Assembly: GCA_039029395.1 (NCBI GenBank)
Contig: JBCCGG010000002.1
Location: forward strand, 124,001 to 188,000
From: JBCCGG01 sp039029395
GTDB lineage: Bacteria > Pseudomonadota > Alphaproteobacteria > Kiloniellales > JAKSDN01
DNA length: 64,000 bases
Direction: 5' to 3'
Part shown: in pieces, positions 33,900 through 42,692 of the stretch
Numbering within the stretch: the first letter of the stretch is position 1
Layout of the letters: every line of letters begins with the position of its first letter
Translations under genes and position numbers: made by a program
The notes under the pieces: generated by a model
The model's input: only the letters and a program-made list of their open reading frames with translations
Database searches by the model: none
What the model was told of the DNA's origin: nothing

Positions 33900-35244
33900 G
33901 GCCGGGTTCGTTGTCGCCGAGCTCTAGGCGGCCGCCGTGCAGCTCGACCACGGCGGCGACCAGGCTAAGGCCCAGGCCGCTGCCCGGTGTGCTGCGGCTC
34001 GCCTCCAGGCGGTAGAAGCGCTGGCGCACCTTGTCCCGGTACTCGGCCGGGATGCCGGGCCCATTGTCGGAAACGCAGAGCCGGACCCGGGCTTGATCGA
34101 AGCTCAGCGCGACCGAAACCTGGCCTCCCTCCGGCGCGAACTTGAGCGCGTTGTCGACCAGGTTGGCGAGCGCCTGGAACAGCAGCTCGCGGTCGCCGGG
34201 GATCTCGACCGCGCCTTGCTTGGTGGCCTCGAAGCCGAGCCCGCGCTCCTCGGCGGCCGGCTCGTAGAGCTCGGCCACGTCGTCCAGCAGGGCGGCAAGA
34301 TCGATCGGCTCGAAGTCGCGCCGGGCGGCGCCCGCTTCGGCCTGGGCAATGTCGAGCAGAGCGTTGAAGGTCTGCAAGAGCTTGTCGGCCTCGGCGATGG
34401 TGTTCTCGATCGCCAGGCGGTAGGCCTCCGAGCCGCTGTCCTGGAGCAAGGTCAGCTCGAGCCGGCTGCGCAGACGGGTCAAGGGCGAGCGCAGGTCGTG
34501 GGCGATGTTGTCGGAGACCTGGCGGACCCCGGCCAGGAGCTGCTCGATCTTGTCGAGCATGGCGTTCAGGTTGCCGGCCAGCTGGTCGAACTCGTCGCCG
34601 CTGCCGGCGATCGGCACCCGGCGGGCCAGATCGCCGGCCATGATCTCCCGGCTGGTCCGGTTGATCGCATCGATCTGGCGGCGCAGGGTGCGGCTCATGA
34701 GCACGCCGCCGATCAGCGACAGACCGATCACGATGGCGACACCGATGGCCATGGATTCGCGGATCATCTGCGAGACGAAGAGCCGCTCGCGGATGTCGTG
34801 GCCGACCAGCAGGTGATACCAGCCGCCCAGGTCGAAGACCCGGCCGCGGCCGAAATCGATGCCGCCGCCCTCGCCGCTCGCCTCGCCGATCGGGAAGGTG
34901 ATCCAGCCCTCGTCGCTCGGCTTGATGTCGGGCCAGCGCGTCAGGTTGCCGGCCAGGGGCGCGTAGTTGCGGTCGGTCAAGAGATAGAGGCCGCGCTGGT
35001 CGGGCGTCTGGTCCGAGCGCCGCTGAATCGCCCGAATCAGCCCGAGCAGGCCGCGCTGGTCGAACTGCTCGGCCAGACCGGTGATCTCGGCGTCGATCGT
35101 GGCGTCGATCTGGCGGGTCAGCGAGCCGACCGTGATCCAATAGATGATGCCGCCGAGCACCAGCACCGAGGCGCTGAACAGGCAAAGATAGATCAGCGCG
35201 ATGCGAAAGATCGAGGAGCGGAGCAGCTGCCGGCCGTCTAGCAT
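33871..35244 (-). CDS. Two-component sensor histidine kinase (HAMP-HisKA-HATPase)
   Basis: A 457-residue inner-membrane kinase. TM1 (~13-37) and TM2 (~165-188) flank a periplasmic sensor of ~125 residues; then HAMP, HisKA with the His in ISDNIAHDLRSPLTRLRSRL, and HATPase_c (NLVDNALKFAPEGGQ, DNGPGIP, GSGLGLSLV). It follows the OmpR-type regulator gene by 39 nt on the same strand, forming a pair. Being next to a DegP-type protease gene, it most likely senses envelope stress, as in CpxA-like systems; this is inference. Confidence 0.9.
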   Translation of the reverse strand: MLDGRQLLRSSIFRIALIYLCLFSASVLVLGGIIYWITVGSLTRQIDATIDAEITGLAEQFDQRGLLGLIRAIQRRSDQTPDQRGLYLLTDRNYAPLAGNLTRWPDIKPSDEGWITFPIGEASGEGGGIDFGRGRVFDLGGWYHLLVGHDIRERLFVSQMIRESMAIGVAIVIGLSLIGGVLMSRTLRRQIDAINRTSREIMAGDLARRVPIAGSGDEFDQLAGNLNAMLDKIEQLLAGVRQVSDNIAHDLRSPLTRLRSRLELTLLQDSGSEAYRLAIENTIAEADKLLQTFNALLDIAQAEAGAARRDFEPIDLAALLDDVAELYEPAAEERGLGFEATKQGAVEIPGDRELLFQALANLVDNALKFAPEGGQVSVALSFDQARVRLCVSDNGPGIPAEYRDKVRQRFYRLEASRSTPGSGLGLSLVAAVVELHGGRLELGDNEPGLKATLDLPR

Positions 35245-35283
35245 GCCGGCCCCGGAGATGATGGTGGGTTAGGTAACTCTAAG

Positions 35284-35961
35284 CTAGCTCGATGCACGCA
35301 ACATGTACCCCGCGCCACGGACCGTGTGCAGCAGGGGCTGATCATAGCCGCGATCGACCTTTTGGCGAAGCCGGGAGATGTGCACGTCGATCACGTTGGT
35401 CTGGGGATCGAAATGGTAGCCCCAAACGTGCTCCAGCAACATGGTCCGGGTGACCACCTGGCCGGCATGGCGCAGCAGATACTCGAGCAGCTTGAACTCC
35501 CGGGGCTGAAGCGGGATCTGCTCGCCGCCCCGGCGCACGATGCGCGCCAGTACGTCCATCTCCAGGTCGCCCTCGCGCAGCAGAGTCTCCACCGCCGCGT
35601 TGCCGCGCCGGCGCAAGAGCGCCTCGATGCGCGCCAAGAGCTCGGAGAAGGCGAAGGGCTTGACCAGATAATCGTCGCCGCCGCTGCGCAGGCCCTTAAC
35701 CCGGTCGTCGACGCCGCCCAGCGCGCTCAAGAACAGGATCGGCGTATGCTTGCCGGTGCGCCGCAGGGTCTCGACCAGGGAGAGTCCGTCCAGGCCCGGC
35801 AACATCCGGTCGACCACGGCGATGTCGTAATCTTCGCCGACCGCCATCAGCAGGCCGTCCTTGCCGTCGTTCGCGATGTCGACGGCGTAGCCCGACTCGC
35901 CCAATCCCTTGGCGATGTAGCTGGCGGTCTCGGCATCGTCTTCTATCACCAGGACGCGCAT
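35284..35961 (-). CDS. OmpR/PhoB family response regulator
   Basis: A 225-residue regulator: receiver domain (MRVLVIEDDAETASYIAKGL, phospho-Asp in VVDRMLPGLDG, Lys in DYLVKPFAF) and winged-helix output domain (LQPREFKLLEYLLRHAGQVV ... NVIDVHISRLRQKVD). ATG 35961 gives the canonical start; the frame stays open to ATG 36024 and beyond. Upstream lies the degP-like gene, so protease, regulator and kinase are in one orientation, consistent with shared regulation. Confidence 0.92.
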   Translation of the reverse strand: MRVLVIEDDAETASYIAKGLGESGYAVDIANDGKDGLLMAVGEDYDIAVVDRMLPGLDGLSLVETLRRTGKHTPILFLSALGGVDDRVKGLRSGGDDYLVKPFAFSELLARIEALLRRRGNAAVETLLREGDLEMDVLARIVRRGGEQIPLQPREFKLLEYLLRHAGQVVTRTMLLEHVWGYHFDPQTNVIDVHISRLRQKVDRGYDQPLLHTVRGAGYMLRASS

Positions 35962-36088
35962 GATGCGCTCGGGTCCCTCTGCATGAGTGGTAAGGGCGGT
36001 GTCGTAATGCGCTTCGATCGTCATTGTCGGTCTCCCAGCCGGTCCCTGCAACAGGTGAATGTCTCGGGCCGGCTTGCGCGAGACCGGA

Positions 36089-36107
36089 TCGGATTGGCTA
36101 AATCCGA
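36089..36107. terminator. Small stem-loop between degP-like gene and the response regulator
   Basis: TCGGATT (36089-36095) pairs with AATCCGA (36101-36107) around GGCTA. It lies in the 300-bp gap downstream of the protease gene. It lacks a T-tract; a weak terminator or an operator are both possible. Confidence 0.3.
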
Positions 36108-36260
36108 CCCGGCCTGGCTCTTTGGTTATCGGACCGAGCTCGATCTGCAACCGGTGCGGTCCTCGCGCCGGGAGTACCGCAGATCGAGCCGGCCCGGGAT
36201 CCGGAGTCTGCCAAGTCCTGGCCGATCTCCGGGAACCTGGGGTAACGGGCCCATTTGGGC

Positions 36261-37787
36261 TTACGCGTCGGCCAGACGCAGGGCCATGAAGCTCTCGGCG
36301 CCTTGACGCCAGACCATCAGCATCGCGACCGGCTCGCCGTCGGTGCGCAGGGCCTTGACCTTCTCGGCCAGGGCATCGGCGCTGTCGACGTCCTGAAGCG
36401 CGACGCTCTTGATGATGTCGCCGGGGCGCAGGCCCATCTCGGCGGCCAGGCTGTTGTTGTCGACCTTGGTCACCAGGACGCCCTTGGCATCCTCGGCCAG
36501 GCCGAACTTGGCCCGCATCTCGTCGTCGAGGTTGGCGACGGAAAGGCCGGTCTCCGGGATCTCGGTCTGGCCGATCTCCGGCTTGGCCTTGGGCTGCACC
36601 GCGGCCAGCTTGTCCGGCTCCGGCAGGGCGCCGGTCGTGACCTCGACCTTGGCTTCCGCCTTGTCGCGCCAGATCTTGACCGGAACCTCGGTCTTGGGAT
36701 CGGTCGCCGCGACCAGACGGGGCAGGTCCTTGAACTTGGCGATCTCGTCGCCGTCCCAGGTTAGGATCACGTCGCCCGCCTTGAGGCCGGCGGCCGAGGC
36801 CGGGCTGTCGCTTTCGACCGCGGAGATCAGAGCGCCCTTTGCCTTCTTCATGCCGAAGCCCTCGGCGATGTCCTTGGTCACCGGCTGGATGCGCACGCCG
36901 AGCCAGCCGCGCTCGATCTTACCGTCGTCGCGCAGGTCGGCGATGATCTCTTCGGCCTGATCGGAGGGGATCGCGAAGCCGATGCCGACGTTGCCGCCGG
37001 ACGGCGAGAAGATCGCGGTGTTGATGCCGATCACCTCGCCCTCAGCGTTGAACGCCGGGCCGCCGGAGTTGCCGCGGTTGATCGCCGCGTCGATCTGCAT
37101 GAAGTCGACCAGGGTGCCGCCGCGCAGGTCGCGGCCACGTGCCGAGACGATGCCCGCGGTGACCGTGCCGCCCAGGCCGAAGGGGTTGCCGACCGCCATC
37201 ACCCAATCGCCGACCCGCACCTCGTCGGACTCGCCGAACTCCACATAGGGCAGGGTGGCGTCGGACTCGATCTTGAGCAGGGCCAGATCGGTGCGATCGT
37301 CGCGGCCGATCAGCTCGGCGTCGAAGTCGGTGCCGTCCTTGGTGGTGACGGTGATCTCGCTGGCGCCGGCGACCACGTGGTTGTTGGTCACCACGTAGCC
37401 CTCGGGATCCATGATGAAGCCGGAGCCGACGCCGCCGCTGCGCGGGCCGGGCTGGCTGGGCACCTGGGGCTGGCCTTGCTCGCCGTCGAAGAAGCGCTCG
37501 AAGAAGTCCTTGAAGGGGCCTTCCTGGGGCGCGTTCGGAACGGCCTGGCCGCTGGCCGGCGCGGCGCTGGCGCCATGCACGACGGTGATGTCGACCACCG
37601 CCGGCGCCACCTGCTCGGCCAAGTCGGCGAAGCTCTCGGGCATGGCGCGGGCTTGGACGATCGAGGTCGTCGCGAGCACCGCCGCGACGGTCAAGGCGCC
37701 GACCGTCGCGAGCACGCCGGTCGCCCGCCGGTCGACGGACTGCTCCGCCTGCGGGTCCGGTGCGGCTCGAAGAGAAACTGATGTCAT
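36261..37787 (-). CDS. DegP/HtrA-family periplasmic serine protease (Do-like)
   Basis: A 508-residue protease-chaperone. An N-terminal hydrophobic segment (GVLATVGALTVAAVLATTSI) exports or anchors it. The trypsin-like domain holds the triad His in YVVTNNHVVAG, Asp in DDRTDLALLKI and Ser in NRGNSGGPAFN. Two PDZ domains follow (start GWLGVRIQPVTKDIAEGFGM; second about residues 415-505). Start ATG 37787 has AAGGAGA 7 nt upstream. It degrades or refolds misfolded envelope proteins. Adjacent to a two-component system on the same strand. Confidence 0.92.
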   Translation of the reverse strand: MTSVSLRAAPDPQAEQSVDRRATGVLATVGALTVAAVLATTSIVQARAMPESFADLAEQVAPAVVDITVVHGASAAPASGQAVPNAPQEGPFKDFFERFFDGEQGQPQVPSQPGPRSGGVGSGFIMDPEGYVVTNNHVVAGASEITVTTKDGTDFDAELIGRDDRTDLALLKIESDATLPYVEFGESDEVRVGDWVMAVGNPFGLGGTVTAGIVSARGRDLRGGTLVDFMQIDAAINRGNSGGPAFNAEGEVIGINTAIFSPSGGNVGIGFAIPSDQAEEIIADLRDDGKIERGWLGVRIQPVTKDIAEGFGMKKAKGALISAVESDSPASAAGLKAGDVILTWDGDEIAKFKDLPRLVAATDPKTEVPVKIWRDKAEAKVEVTTGALPEPDKLAAVQPKAKPEIGQTEIPETGLSVANLDDEMRAKFGLAEDAKGVLVTKVDNNSLAAEMGLRPGDIIKSVALQDVDSADALAEKVKALRTDGEPVAMLMVWRQGAESFMALRLADA

Positions 37788-38093
37788 ACCTACTGTCTCC
37801 TTAACTCCATGTGGGCTTGCTTGGCCGACGGGCACGATCCGTCGAATCGCCCCGCTCAGTGAGTCAAAGATGGCAGATCGGTCATTACGAGCGCCTGACG
37901 GGGGGATTAACTCTTGGTAATGCGGCAAAGCGTAGTGGGATTAGAGAAAGCAGTGCCGAGCGGTGTGGAGGCAGGGAATTCTTGGTGAAGATCTGAAGAT
38001 CTCGCCACAATGGCGCATATTGGTCCCCAATCAACGTTTTAGAGGTTACAATGCAAGTGTTTGCCAGCCGAAGTTGAATGAAATTCAGCTAAT
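37788..38093. other. Divergent intergenic region (degP-like / Sel1 gene promoters)
   Basis: 306 bp between divergent starts. The part nearest the Sel1 gene is clearly AT-richer. No gene or strong palindrome seen apart from the degP ribosome site. Confidence 0.5.
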
Positions 38094-38816
38094 ATGAAGA
38101 AGAGCCAGTTTGAGCATATCATCGCACGAGCCGCTGACGGAGACCCGTTTGCTCAGGTGTTCTATGGATACCTGCTGGAAAACGGCATGCTCGGTAAGGC
38201 GGATGGGGACGCGGCACAAAGCTGGTATGAGAAAGCAGCACAAATCGGTTTCGCACCCGCTCAGTATGCGCTTTCGATTCTCTTGGATAAGAAGGGGGAG
38301 CATGAGCAGGCGCTGATGTGGCTAAAGCGCGGGGCAGATTCCGAATATCCCCCGGCACTAACGATGCTAGGAGATTGGTATCTCGCTCAGCGTCCGAAAT
38401 CAGAGGGGTTGAGGGACGCCATAGCAGGCTACGAAAAGGCGTCCACCCAGGGTTATTTGATAGCAACCTACAAGCTGGCCATGTTGTACTGGGATGACCG
38501 CTATCCTGAAATTAAGGATGTTCCCAAAGCAATGAAATTGGCAAAGGAAGCTGCCGATCTTGGCTTCATGGAAGCGTCTGAGCTCTACGGTATATTGGCG
38601 ATGGACTTTGGGGACTCGAGCGAGAAAGATGCTGCTATTTCTTACCTAAAGCAGGCAGAGGCTCGTGGGTCATTCCATGCAGCTAACAGACTAAGCATCA
38701 TATACGAAGAAGGGCTTTGTGGCGAGGCTAAGAGCCCGAAGAAAACACGGTACTACTTGAGGCGAATGAAAAAACTTGCACCACTCCAAAAATTTGAACT
38801 TAGGCCTCACTACTAA
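38094..38816 (+). CDS. Sel1-repeat (tetratricopeptide-like) protein
   Basis: A 240-residue protein built of about five Sel1-like repeats: repeated A-x2-G-x2-A/P-A-x3-L patterns such as ADGDPFAQVFYGYLLENG, AQIGFAPAQYALSILLD, STQGYLIATYKLAMLYW, ADLGFMEASELYGILA and EARGSFHAANRLSIIYEEG. There is no signal peptide, so it is likely cytoplasmic and mediates protein contacts. Its base composition is much AT-richer than the neighbours and it stands alone, suggesting horizontal acquisition. Confidence 0.82.
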   Translation: MKKSQFEHIIARAADGDPFAQVFYGYLLENGMLGKADGDAAQSWYEKAAQIGFAPAQYALSILLDKKGEHEQALMWLKRGADSEYPPALTMLGDWYLAQRPKSEGLRDAIAGYEKASTQGYLIATYKLAMLYWDDRYPEIKDVPKAMKLAKEAADLGFMEASELYGILAMDFGDSSEKDAAISYLKQAEARGSFHAANRLSIIYEEGLCGEAKSPKKTRYYLRRMKKLAPLQKFELRPHY

Positions 38817-38906
38817 TACTTCCCTGTTACGCCAATTTTATGACGGCCTGGACACACCCTGCAGCATCAGCACTGCGATCTGTAACCGTTGTTCCAGGAC
38901 GAGGCG

Positions 38907-39491
38907 CTAGTCCCGCCGGGCCTCGAGCTCGATGATGACCTCGACCTCGTCGCCGACCCAGCCGTTTTCAACGCCGTAGGTCATGCCGAAGTCGCTGCGC
39001 TTTATGATTGTGCGGGCGGAGATACCGAGCACGTGGTCGTCATCGCCGATCTCGTACTTGGCGCTCTTGTTCAAGGTCACGTCCAGGGTCACCGGCCGGG
39101 TCTGGCCGAGGATCGTCAGGTCGCCGAAGACCTTGCCGCTGTTGGGGCCGCTCGGCTCGCTGCCGGTGCCGACAAAAAGGATCTCCTCGTGCTCATCGGC
39201 GTCCAGGAAGTCGCCGCCGCGCAAATGCCGGTCGCGCTTTTTGTGGTTGGTGAAGACGCTGTCGGCCTCGATCTCGACCTTCAGGTCGCTGAGGGTTTGG
39301 GTCTCCTCGTCGTAAGTGAAGCTGCCTTCGCCTTCCAAAAACATGCCGAGCACGGCGGCATAGCCGATGTGGTCGACCAGAAAGCCGACCGAGAGGTGGT
39401 CCGGGTCAATCTCGTAGCGCTCCGGCGCGGCCTGGGCGGGCGGCGCGAGGCAGACGAGCGCGGCGATCAGGGCAAGCGCGATGCGGGTCAT
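38907..39491 (-). CDS. YceI family periplasmic lipid-binding protein
   Basis: A 194-residue YceI lipocalin-like protein: signal peptide (ALALIAALVCLAPPAQAAP), then the family hallmarks YEIDPDHLSVGFLVDHIGYA, HLRGGDFLDADEHEEILF and SDFGMTYGVENG. YceI proteins bind isoprenoid or fatty chains in the periplasm. Its ATG overlaps the stop of the CDP-alcohol phosphatidyltransferase gene (ATGA), so the two are co-translated, pointing to a shared lipid role. Confidence 0.9.
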   Translation of the reverse strand: MTRIALALIAALVCLAPPAQAAPERYEIDPDHLSVGFLVDHIGYAAVLGMFLEGEGSFTYDEETQTLSDLKVEIEADSVFTNHKKRDRHLRGGDFLDADEHEEILFVGTGSEPSGPNSGKVFGDLTILGQTRPVTLDVTLNKSAKYEIGDDDHVLGISARTIIKRSDFGMTYGVENGWVGDEVEVIIELEARRD

Positions 39492-40216
39492 GATCTCTCT
39501 CCCAAGGGCCGGGCGAGCCAGGCCAGGTCGATGGCGAAGGAGAGCACCAGGAGACCTAGCGCGCCAGCCGCCACCGCCGCGGCCGCACCGGCGCTCAACA
39601 AGGGGCTGACGCAGGCCACCAAGGCCAAGCACTGGAGCACGCAAACAGCTTGGCGCCGCCGGCTTGGCGGCAAGGGCCGGTCGAGCCGGGGCACCGCCCA
39701 TTGGGCGGCCAGAAACAGATAGCGCAGAGCACCCGCGGCGAGCACCCAGGCGCCCGTCTTGTCGAGCTGCCAGGCCAGGCCGGCCAGCACCAGGATCAGG
39801 AGCGCGTCGACCTCCATGTCGAAGCGCGCGCCAAAGCGGCTGACCGTGCCCCGGCGCCGGGCGGTCCAGCCGTCGAGCCCGTCCAGCACCACGGCCGTGA
39901 GCGCCACGGCGGCCGGCAACCAGTCGCTGGCCTCCGCCTGGCCGATCTGGCCGGTCAAGAGCGCCACCAAAACCGCGCGCAGCAAGGTGATGCGGTTTGC
40001 CGCCCCGAAGGCGCGCAGCGGGAGGTGCTGGTCCAGCAGCCACAGCACGCCCAGCGCGATCAAGCCGTAGGCGATCACCGCCTGGGCCACGCAACGCAAG
40101 GGGTAGCCCAGGGCCGCGCTCGCGAAGAGCAGCAACAGCAGCCCCATGGCGAGATCCCAGGCGCAGTCCCGCCTGAGGTCGAGTATCTTACCCTGTCGTT
40201 TGACAAGCGCCGTCAA
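39488..40216 (-). CDS. CDP-alcohol phosphatidyltransferase family membrane protein
   Basis: A 242-residue integral membrane protein. The CDP-OH-P transferase signature (D-G-x2-A-R-x8-G-x3-D-x3-D) is present as LDGLDGWTARRRG followed by GARFDMEVDAL. Six to eight membrane helices surround it. It would join a CDP-activated lipid or alcohol to a second alcohol. TTG 40216 is the start, supported by a strong AAGGAGG 7 nt upstream. It leads the YceI gene and is divergent from the dehydrogenase-PTPS-glycosyltransferase-methyltransferase operon, possibly part of the same pathway. Confidence 0.85.
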   Translation of the reverse strand: MTALVKRQGKILDLRRDCAWDLAMGLLLLLFASAALGYPLRCVAQAVIAYGLIALGVLWLLDQHLPLRAFGAANRITLLRAVLVALLTGQIGQAEASDWLPAAVALTAVVLDGLDGWTARRRGTVSRFGARFDMEVDALLILVLAGLAWQLDKTGAWVLAAGALRYLFLAAQWAVPRLDRPLPPSRRRQAVCVLQCLALVACVSPLLSAGAAAAVAAGALGLLVLSFAIDLAWLARPLGERS

Positions 40217-40261
40217 TTGGCGGCCTCCTTAGCCCTTCGGCAAAAGCCTAACAGCTCGGTT

Positions 40262-41242
40262 ATGGGGATGGAACGGAGCGCCACCGCCTTTTGGATCACG
40301 AATCCCGGAGCGGGCGCGCTGCGCCAGGAACCGCTGCCTAAAGCGAGCGACGGCCAGGTGCAGATTCGCAGCCTGCACAGCGCCGTCAGCCGAGGCACCG
40401 AGGGGCTGGTCTTCCGTGGCCAGGTGCCGGAAAGCCAGTACGCGGTCATGCGCTGCCCGTTCCAGGTCGGCGACTTCCCCGGGCCGGTCAAGTACGGCTA
40501 TGCCAGCGTCGGCTTGATCGAGGCGGGACCGACTGACCTGGTCGGGCGCCTCGCCTTCGCGCTCCACCCTCACCAGGACCGCTATGTCCTGCCGGCCGAG
40601 GCCGCCCTGCCCCTGCCGCCCGAGGTGCCGCCCGGCCGCGCGGTTCTGGCGGCCAACATGGAGACCGCCTTGAATGCCCTGTGGGACGCCGCGCCGGCCC
40701 CGGACACGGACATCACGGTGATTGGCGCCGGCGCGGTTGGCTGCCTCTTCGCGTGGCTGGCGGTCCACCAGGCGAATTGCCGCGTCCAACTGGTCGACAT
40801 CGACCCGGACAAGGCGGACCTGGCGCACGCGCTCGGGGCGCACTTCGCGGCGCCGGAAACGGCTGCCAGCGAAGCCGAGCTGGTGGTCCACACCAGCGGC
40901 GCGCCCGCCGGTCTGGTGACGGCGCTCGCCCTGGCCGGTTTCGAGGCGACCATCTGGGAGCTCTCCTGGTTCGGCGATCGACAAGTTTCGCTGCCCTTGG
41001 GCGAGGACTTCCATAGCAAGCGCCTGTCCATACGCTCCTCTCAGGTCGGCCACGTGGCGCCCGTCCGCCGCGCAGTCTGGAGCCGCCGCCGCCGCCTGGC
41101 CGCCGCGCTTGGGCTGCTCGCGGCGCCCGAGCTCGACCGCCTGATCACCGGCAGCACGCCCTTCGCCGAGCTGCCCGAGACCATGGCCTGGCTGGCCGGC
41201 GGGCCGCCCGGCGTGATCTGCCACCGCATTGACTACGACTGA
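40262..41242 (+). CDS. Zinc-binding alcohol dehydrogenase-like (MDR) oxidoreductase
   Basis: A 326-residue medium-chain dehydrogenase/reductase. The N-terminal GroES-like half includes SRGTEGLVFRGQVPE and GDFPGPVKYGYASVG; the Rossmann half has DITVIGAGAVGCLFAWLA. Catalytic zinc ligands of classical ADHs are not obvious. ATG 40262 or 40268 could be the start. It begins an operon with a PTPS-like gene 14 nt downstream, then a glycosyltransferase and a methyltransferase. The BchC-like members of this family act on pigments or pterins, but here the substrate is unknown. Confidence 0.78.
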   Translation: MGMERSATAFWITNPGAGALRQEPLPKASDGQVQIRSLHSAVSRGTEGLVFRGQVPESQYAVMRCPFQVGDFPGPVKYGYASVGLIEAGPTDLVGRLAFALHPHQDRYVLPAEAALPLPPEVPPGRAVLAANMETALNALWDAAPAPDTDITVIGAGAVGCLFAWLAVHQANCRVQLVDIDPDKADLAHALGAHFAAPETAASEAELVVHTSGAPAGLVTALALAGFEATIWELSWFGDRQVSLPLGEDFHSKRLSIRSSQVGHVAPVRRAVWSRRRRLAAALGLLAAPELDRLITGSTPFAELPETMAWLAGGPPGVICHRIDYD

Positions 41243-41256
41243 GGAACCACGCCGCC

Positions 41257-41658
41257 ATGTACAGCCTCACTGTCCGCCAGCACTTCATGATTGCCCACAG
41301 TTTCAAGGGCGAGGTCTTCGGCCCGGCCCAGGCCCTTCATGGCGCGACCTACGTGGTCGACGTGACCTTCCGCCGGGGCGAGCTGGACGGCGACGGTCTG
41401 GTGGTCGACATCGGCCTGGCCAGCGAGGCGCTCGCCCGGCTGCTCGAGCCCCTCAACTACCGCAACCTGGACGAGGAGCCGGCCTTCGCCGGGCGCAACA
41501 CCACGACCGAGATGCTGGCGCGCGAGATCTTCGAGCGCATGGCCGCCGCGATCGCCCAGGGCGAGCTCGGAAGCTCGGCCGGCGGCATCGAGTCCCTGAA
41601 GGTGAGCCTGAAGGAATCCCACGTCGCAAGCGGCGCTTACGAGGGACCCCTGCCCTGA
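41257..41658 (+). CDS. 6-pyruvoyl-tetrahydropterin synthase/QueD family protein with atypical active site
   Basis: A 133-residue PTPS-fold protein (MIAHSFKGEVFGPAQALHGA, then VVDIGLASEALARLLEPLNY, and KVSLKESHVASGAYEG). Compared with E. coli QueD, zinc ligands His16 and His31 correspond to His14 and His28, but the third His is Ala30. The catalytic Cys is Ala24 and the Asp-His pair is Asn-Tyr (LNYRNL). The pterin-anchoring Glu (in LKESH) remains. It therefore probably binds a pterin-like compound but cannot do standard PTPS/QueD chemistry. Good start ATG; it overlaps the next gene by 4 nt. Confidence 0.82.
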   Translation: MYSLTVRQHFMIAHSFKGEVFGPAQALHGATYVVDVTFRRGELDGDGLVVDIGLASEALARLLEPLNYRNLDEEPAFAGRNTTTEMLAREIFERMAAAIAQGELGSSAGGIESLKVSLKESHVASGAYEGPLP

Positions 41659-42692
41659 GCCAGCTTTTCTTCATCCTGCCCGGCGACCCGGAGACCCTGA
41701 CCGGCGGCTATCTCTACGACAAGCGGATCGTCGCCGGCCTGCGCGACATCGGCTGGCAGGTCCAACTGGTCGCCCTGCCAGCGGGCTTTCCTTGGCCGGA
41801 CGCGCCGGCGCTGGAGGCCGCGCGGGCCCGTTTCGCGGCGCTGCCCGAGGGCGCGCTCGTGGTGGTCGACGGCTTGGCCCTGGGCGCCCTGCCCGAGATT
41901 GCGGCTTCGCAACGCGAGCGCCTGCGCCTGGTCGCCCTGGTGCACCATCCGCTCGCCTTGGAGGGCGGCCTGGACGAGGGGCGAAGGCGCCATCTCGAGG
42001 CGTCCGAGCGGGCCGCCCTGGCCGCCACCCGCCGGGTTATCGCAACCAGCCCGGCGACCGCTCGCGCCCTCGCGGCCTATGACGTCGCGTCGGCACGCCT
42101 GCGCGTGGTTTCTCCGGGCTGCGACCCACGCCGACCGGCGAAAGGCTCGGGCAGCGCCGTGCTCAACTTGCTCTGCGTCGCCACCTTGACCGCGCGCAAG
42201 GGCCACCGCCTGCTGCTCGAGGCGCTAGCCGACCTGAAAGACCGCGCCTGGCGCCTTAACCTGGTCGGCGGCGCCGACCATGAGCCGGCGACCGCGGCCC
42301 GCGTCAGGGCGGCCATCGACGAGCTTGGTTTGAGGGAGCGGGTTACCCTCAGCGGTGCGGTCCCCCCAGCCGCCTTGCCTGCCTGCTACGATGGCGCCGA
42401 CCTTTTCGTCCTGGCCTCGGAGCATGAGGGCTACGGCATGGCGTTGGCCGAGGCCCTGGCCCACGGGCTGCCGATCGTCAGCACAACGGCCGGGGCGATC
42501 CCCGAGACCGTGCCGGCCGAAGCCGGCTTGCTGGTGCCGCTGGGCGACAAGGCGGCCCTGCGTGACGCCTTGGCCTCTGTGATGGACCAACCGGCGCTGC
42601 GGGCTCGTCTCGCCGCCGGCGCCCGGGCGTCGCGTCTGCCAAGCTGGCCCGAAGCCGCGGCCCGTTTCGCCGCCGCTCTGGAGGGCCTATGA
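41655..42692 (+). CDS. GT4-family glycosyltransferase
   Basis: A ~345-residue GT-B glycosyltransferase. The C-terminal Glycos_transf_1 domain has VATLTARKGHRLLLEALADL, the LSGAVPPAALPACYDGADLF stretch and EHEGYGMALAEALAHGLPIV with the sugar-nucleotide-binding Glu residues. The N-terminal domain includes GGYLYDKRIVAGLRDIGWQV. No ATG, GTG or TTG lies at the expected beginning; a CTG at 41655 overlapping the PTPS stop (CTGA) fits best, so the start is uncertain. It transfers a sugar to an unknown acceptor, possibly the pterin-like product of this operon. Overlaps the methyltransferase by 4 nt. Confidence 0.8.
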   Translation: MSQLFFILPGDPETLTGGYLYDKRIVAGLRDIGWQVQLVALPAGFPWPDAPALEAARARFAALPEGALVVVDGLALGALPEIAASQRERLRLVALVHHPLALEGGLDEGRRRHLEASERAALAATRRVIATSPATARALAAYDVASARLRVVSPGCDPRRPAKGSGSAVLNLLCVATLTARKGHRLLLEALADLKDRAWRLNLVGGADHEPATAARVRAAIDELGLRERVTLSGAVPPAALPACYDGADLFVLASEHEGYGMALAEALAHGLPIVSTTAGAIPETVPAEAGLLVPLGDKAALRDALASVMDQPALRARLAAGARASRLPSWPEAAARFAAALEGL

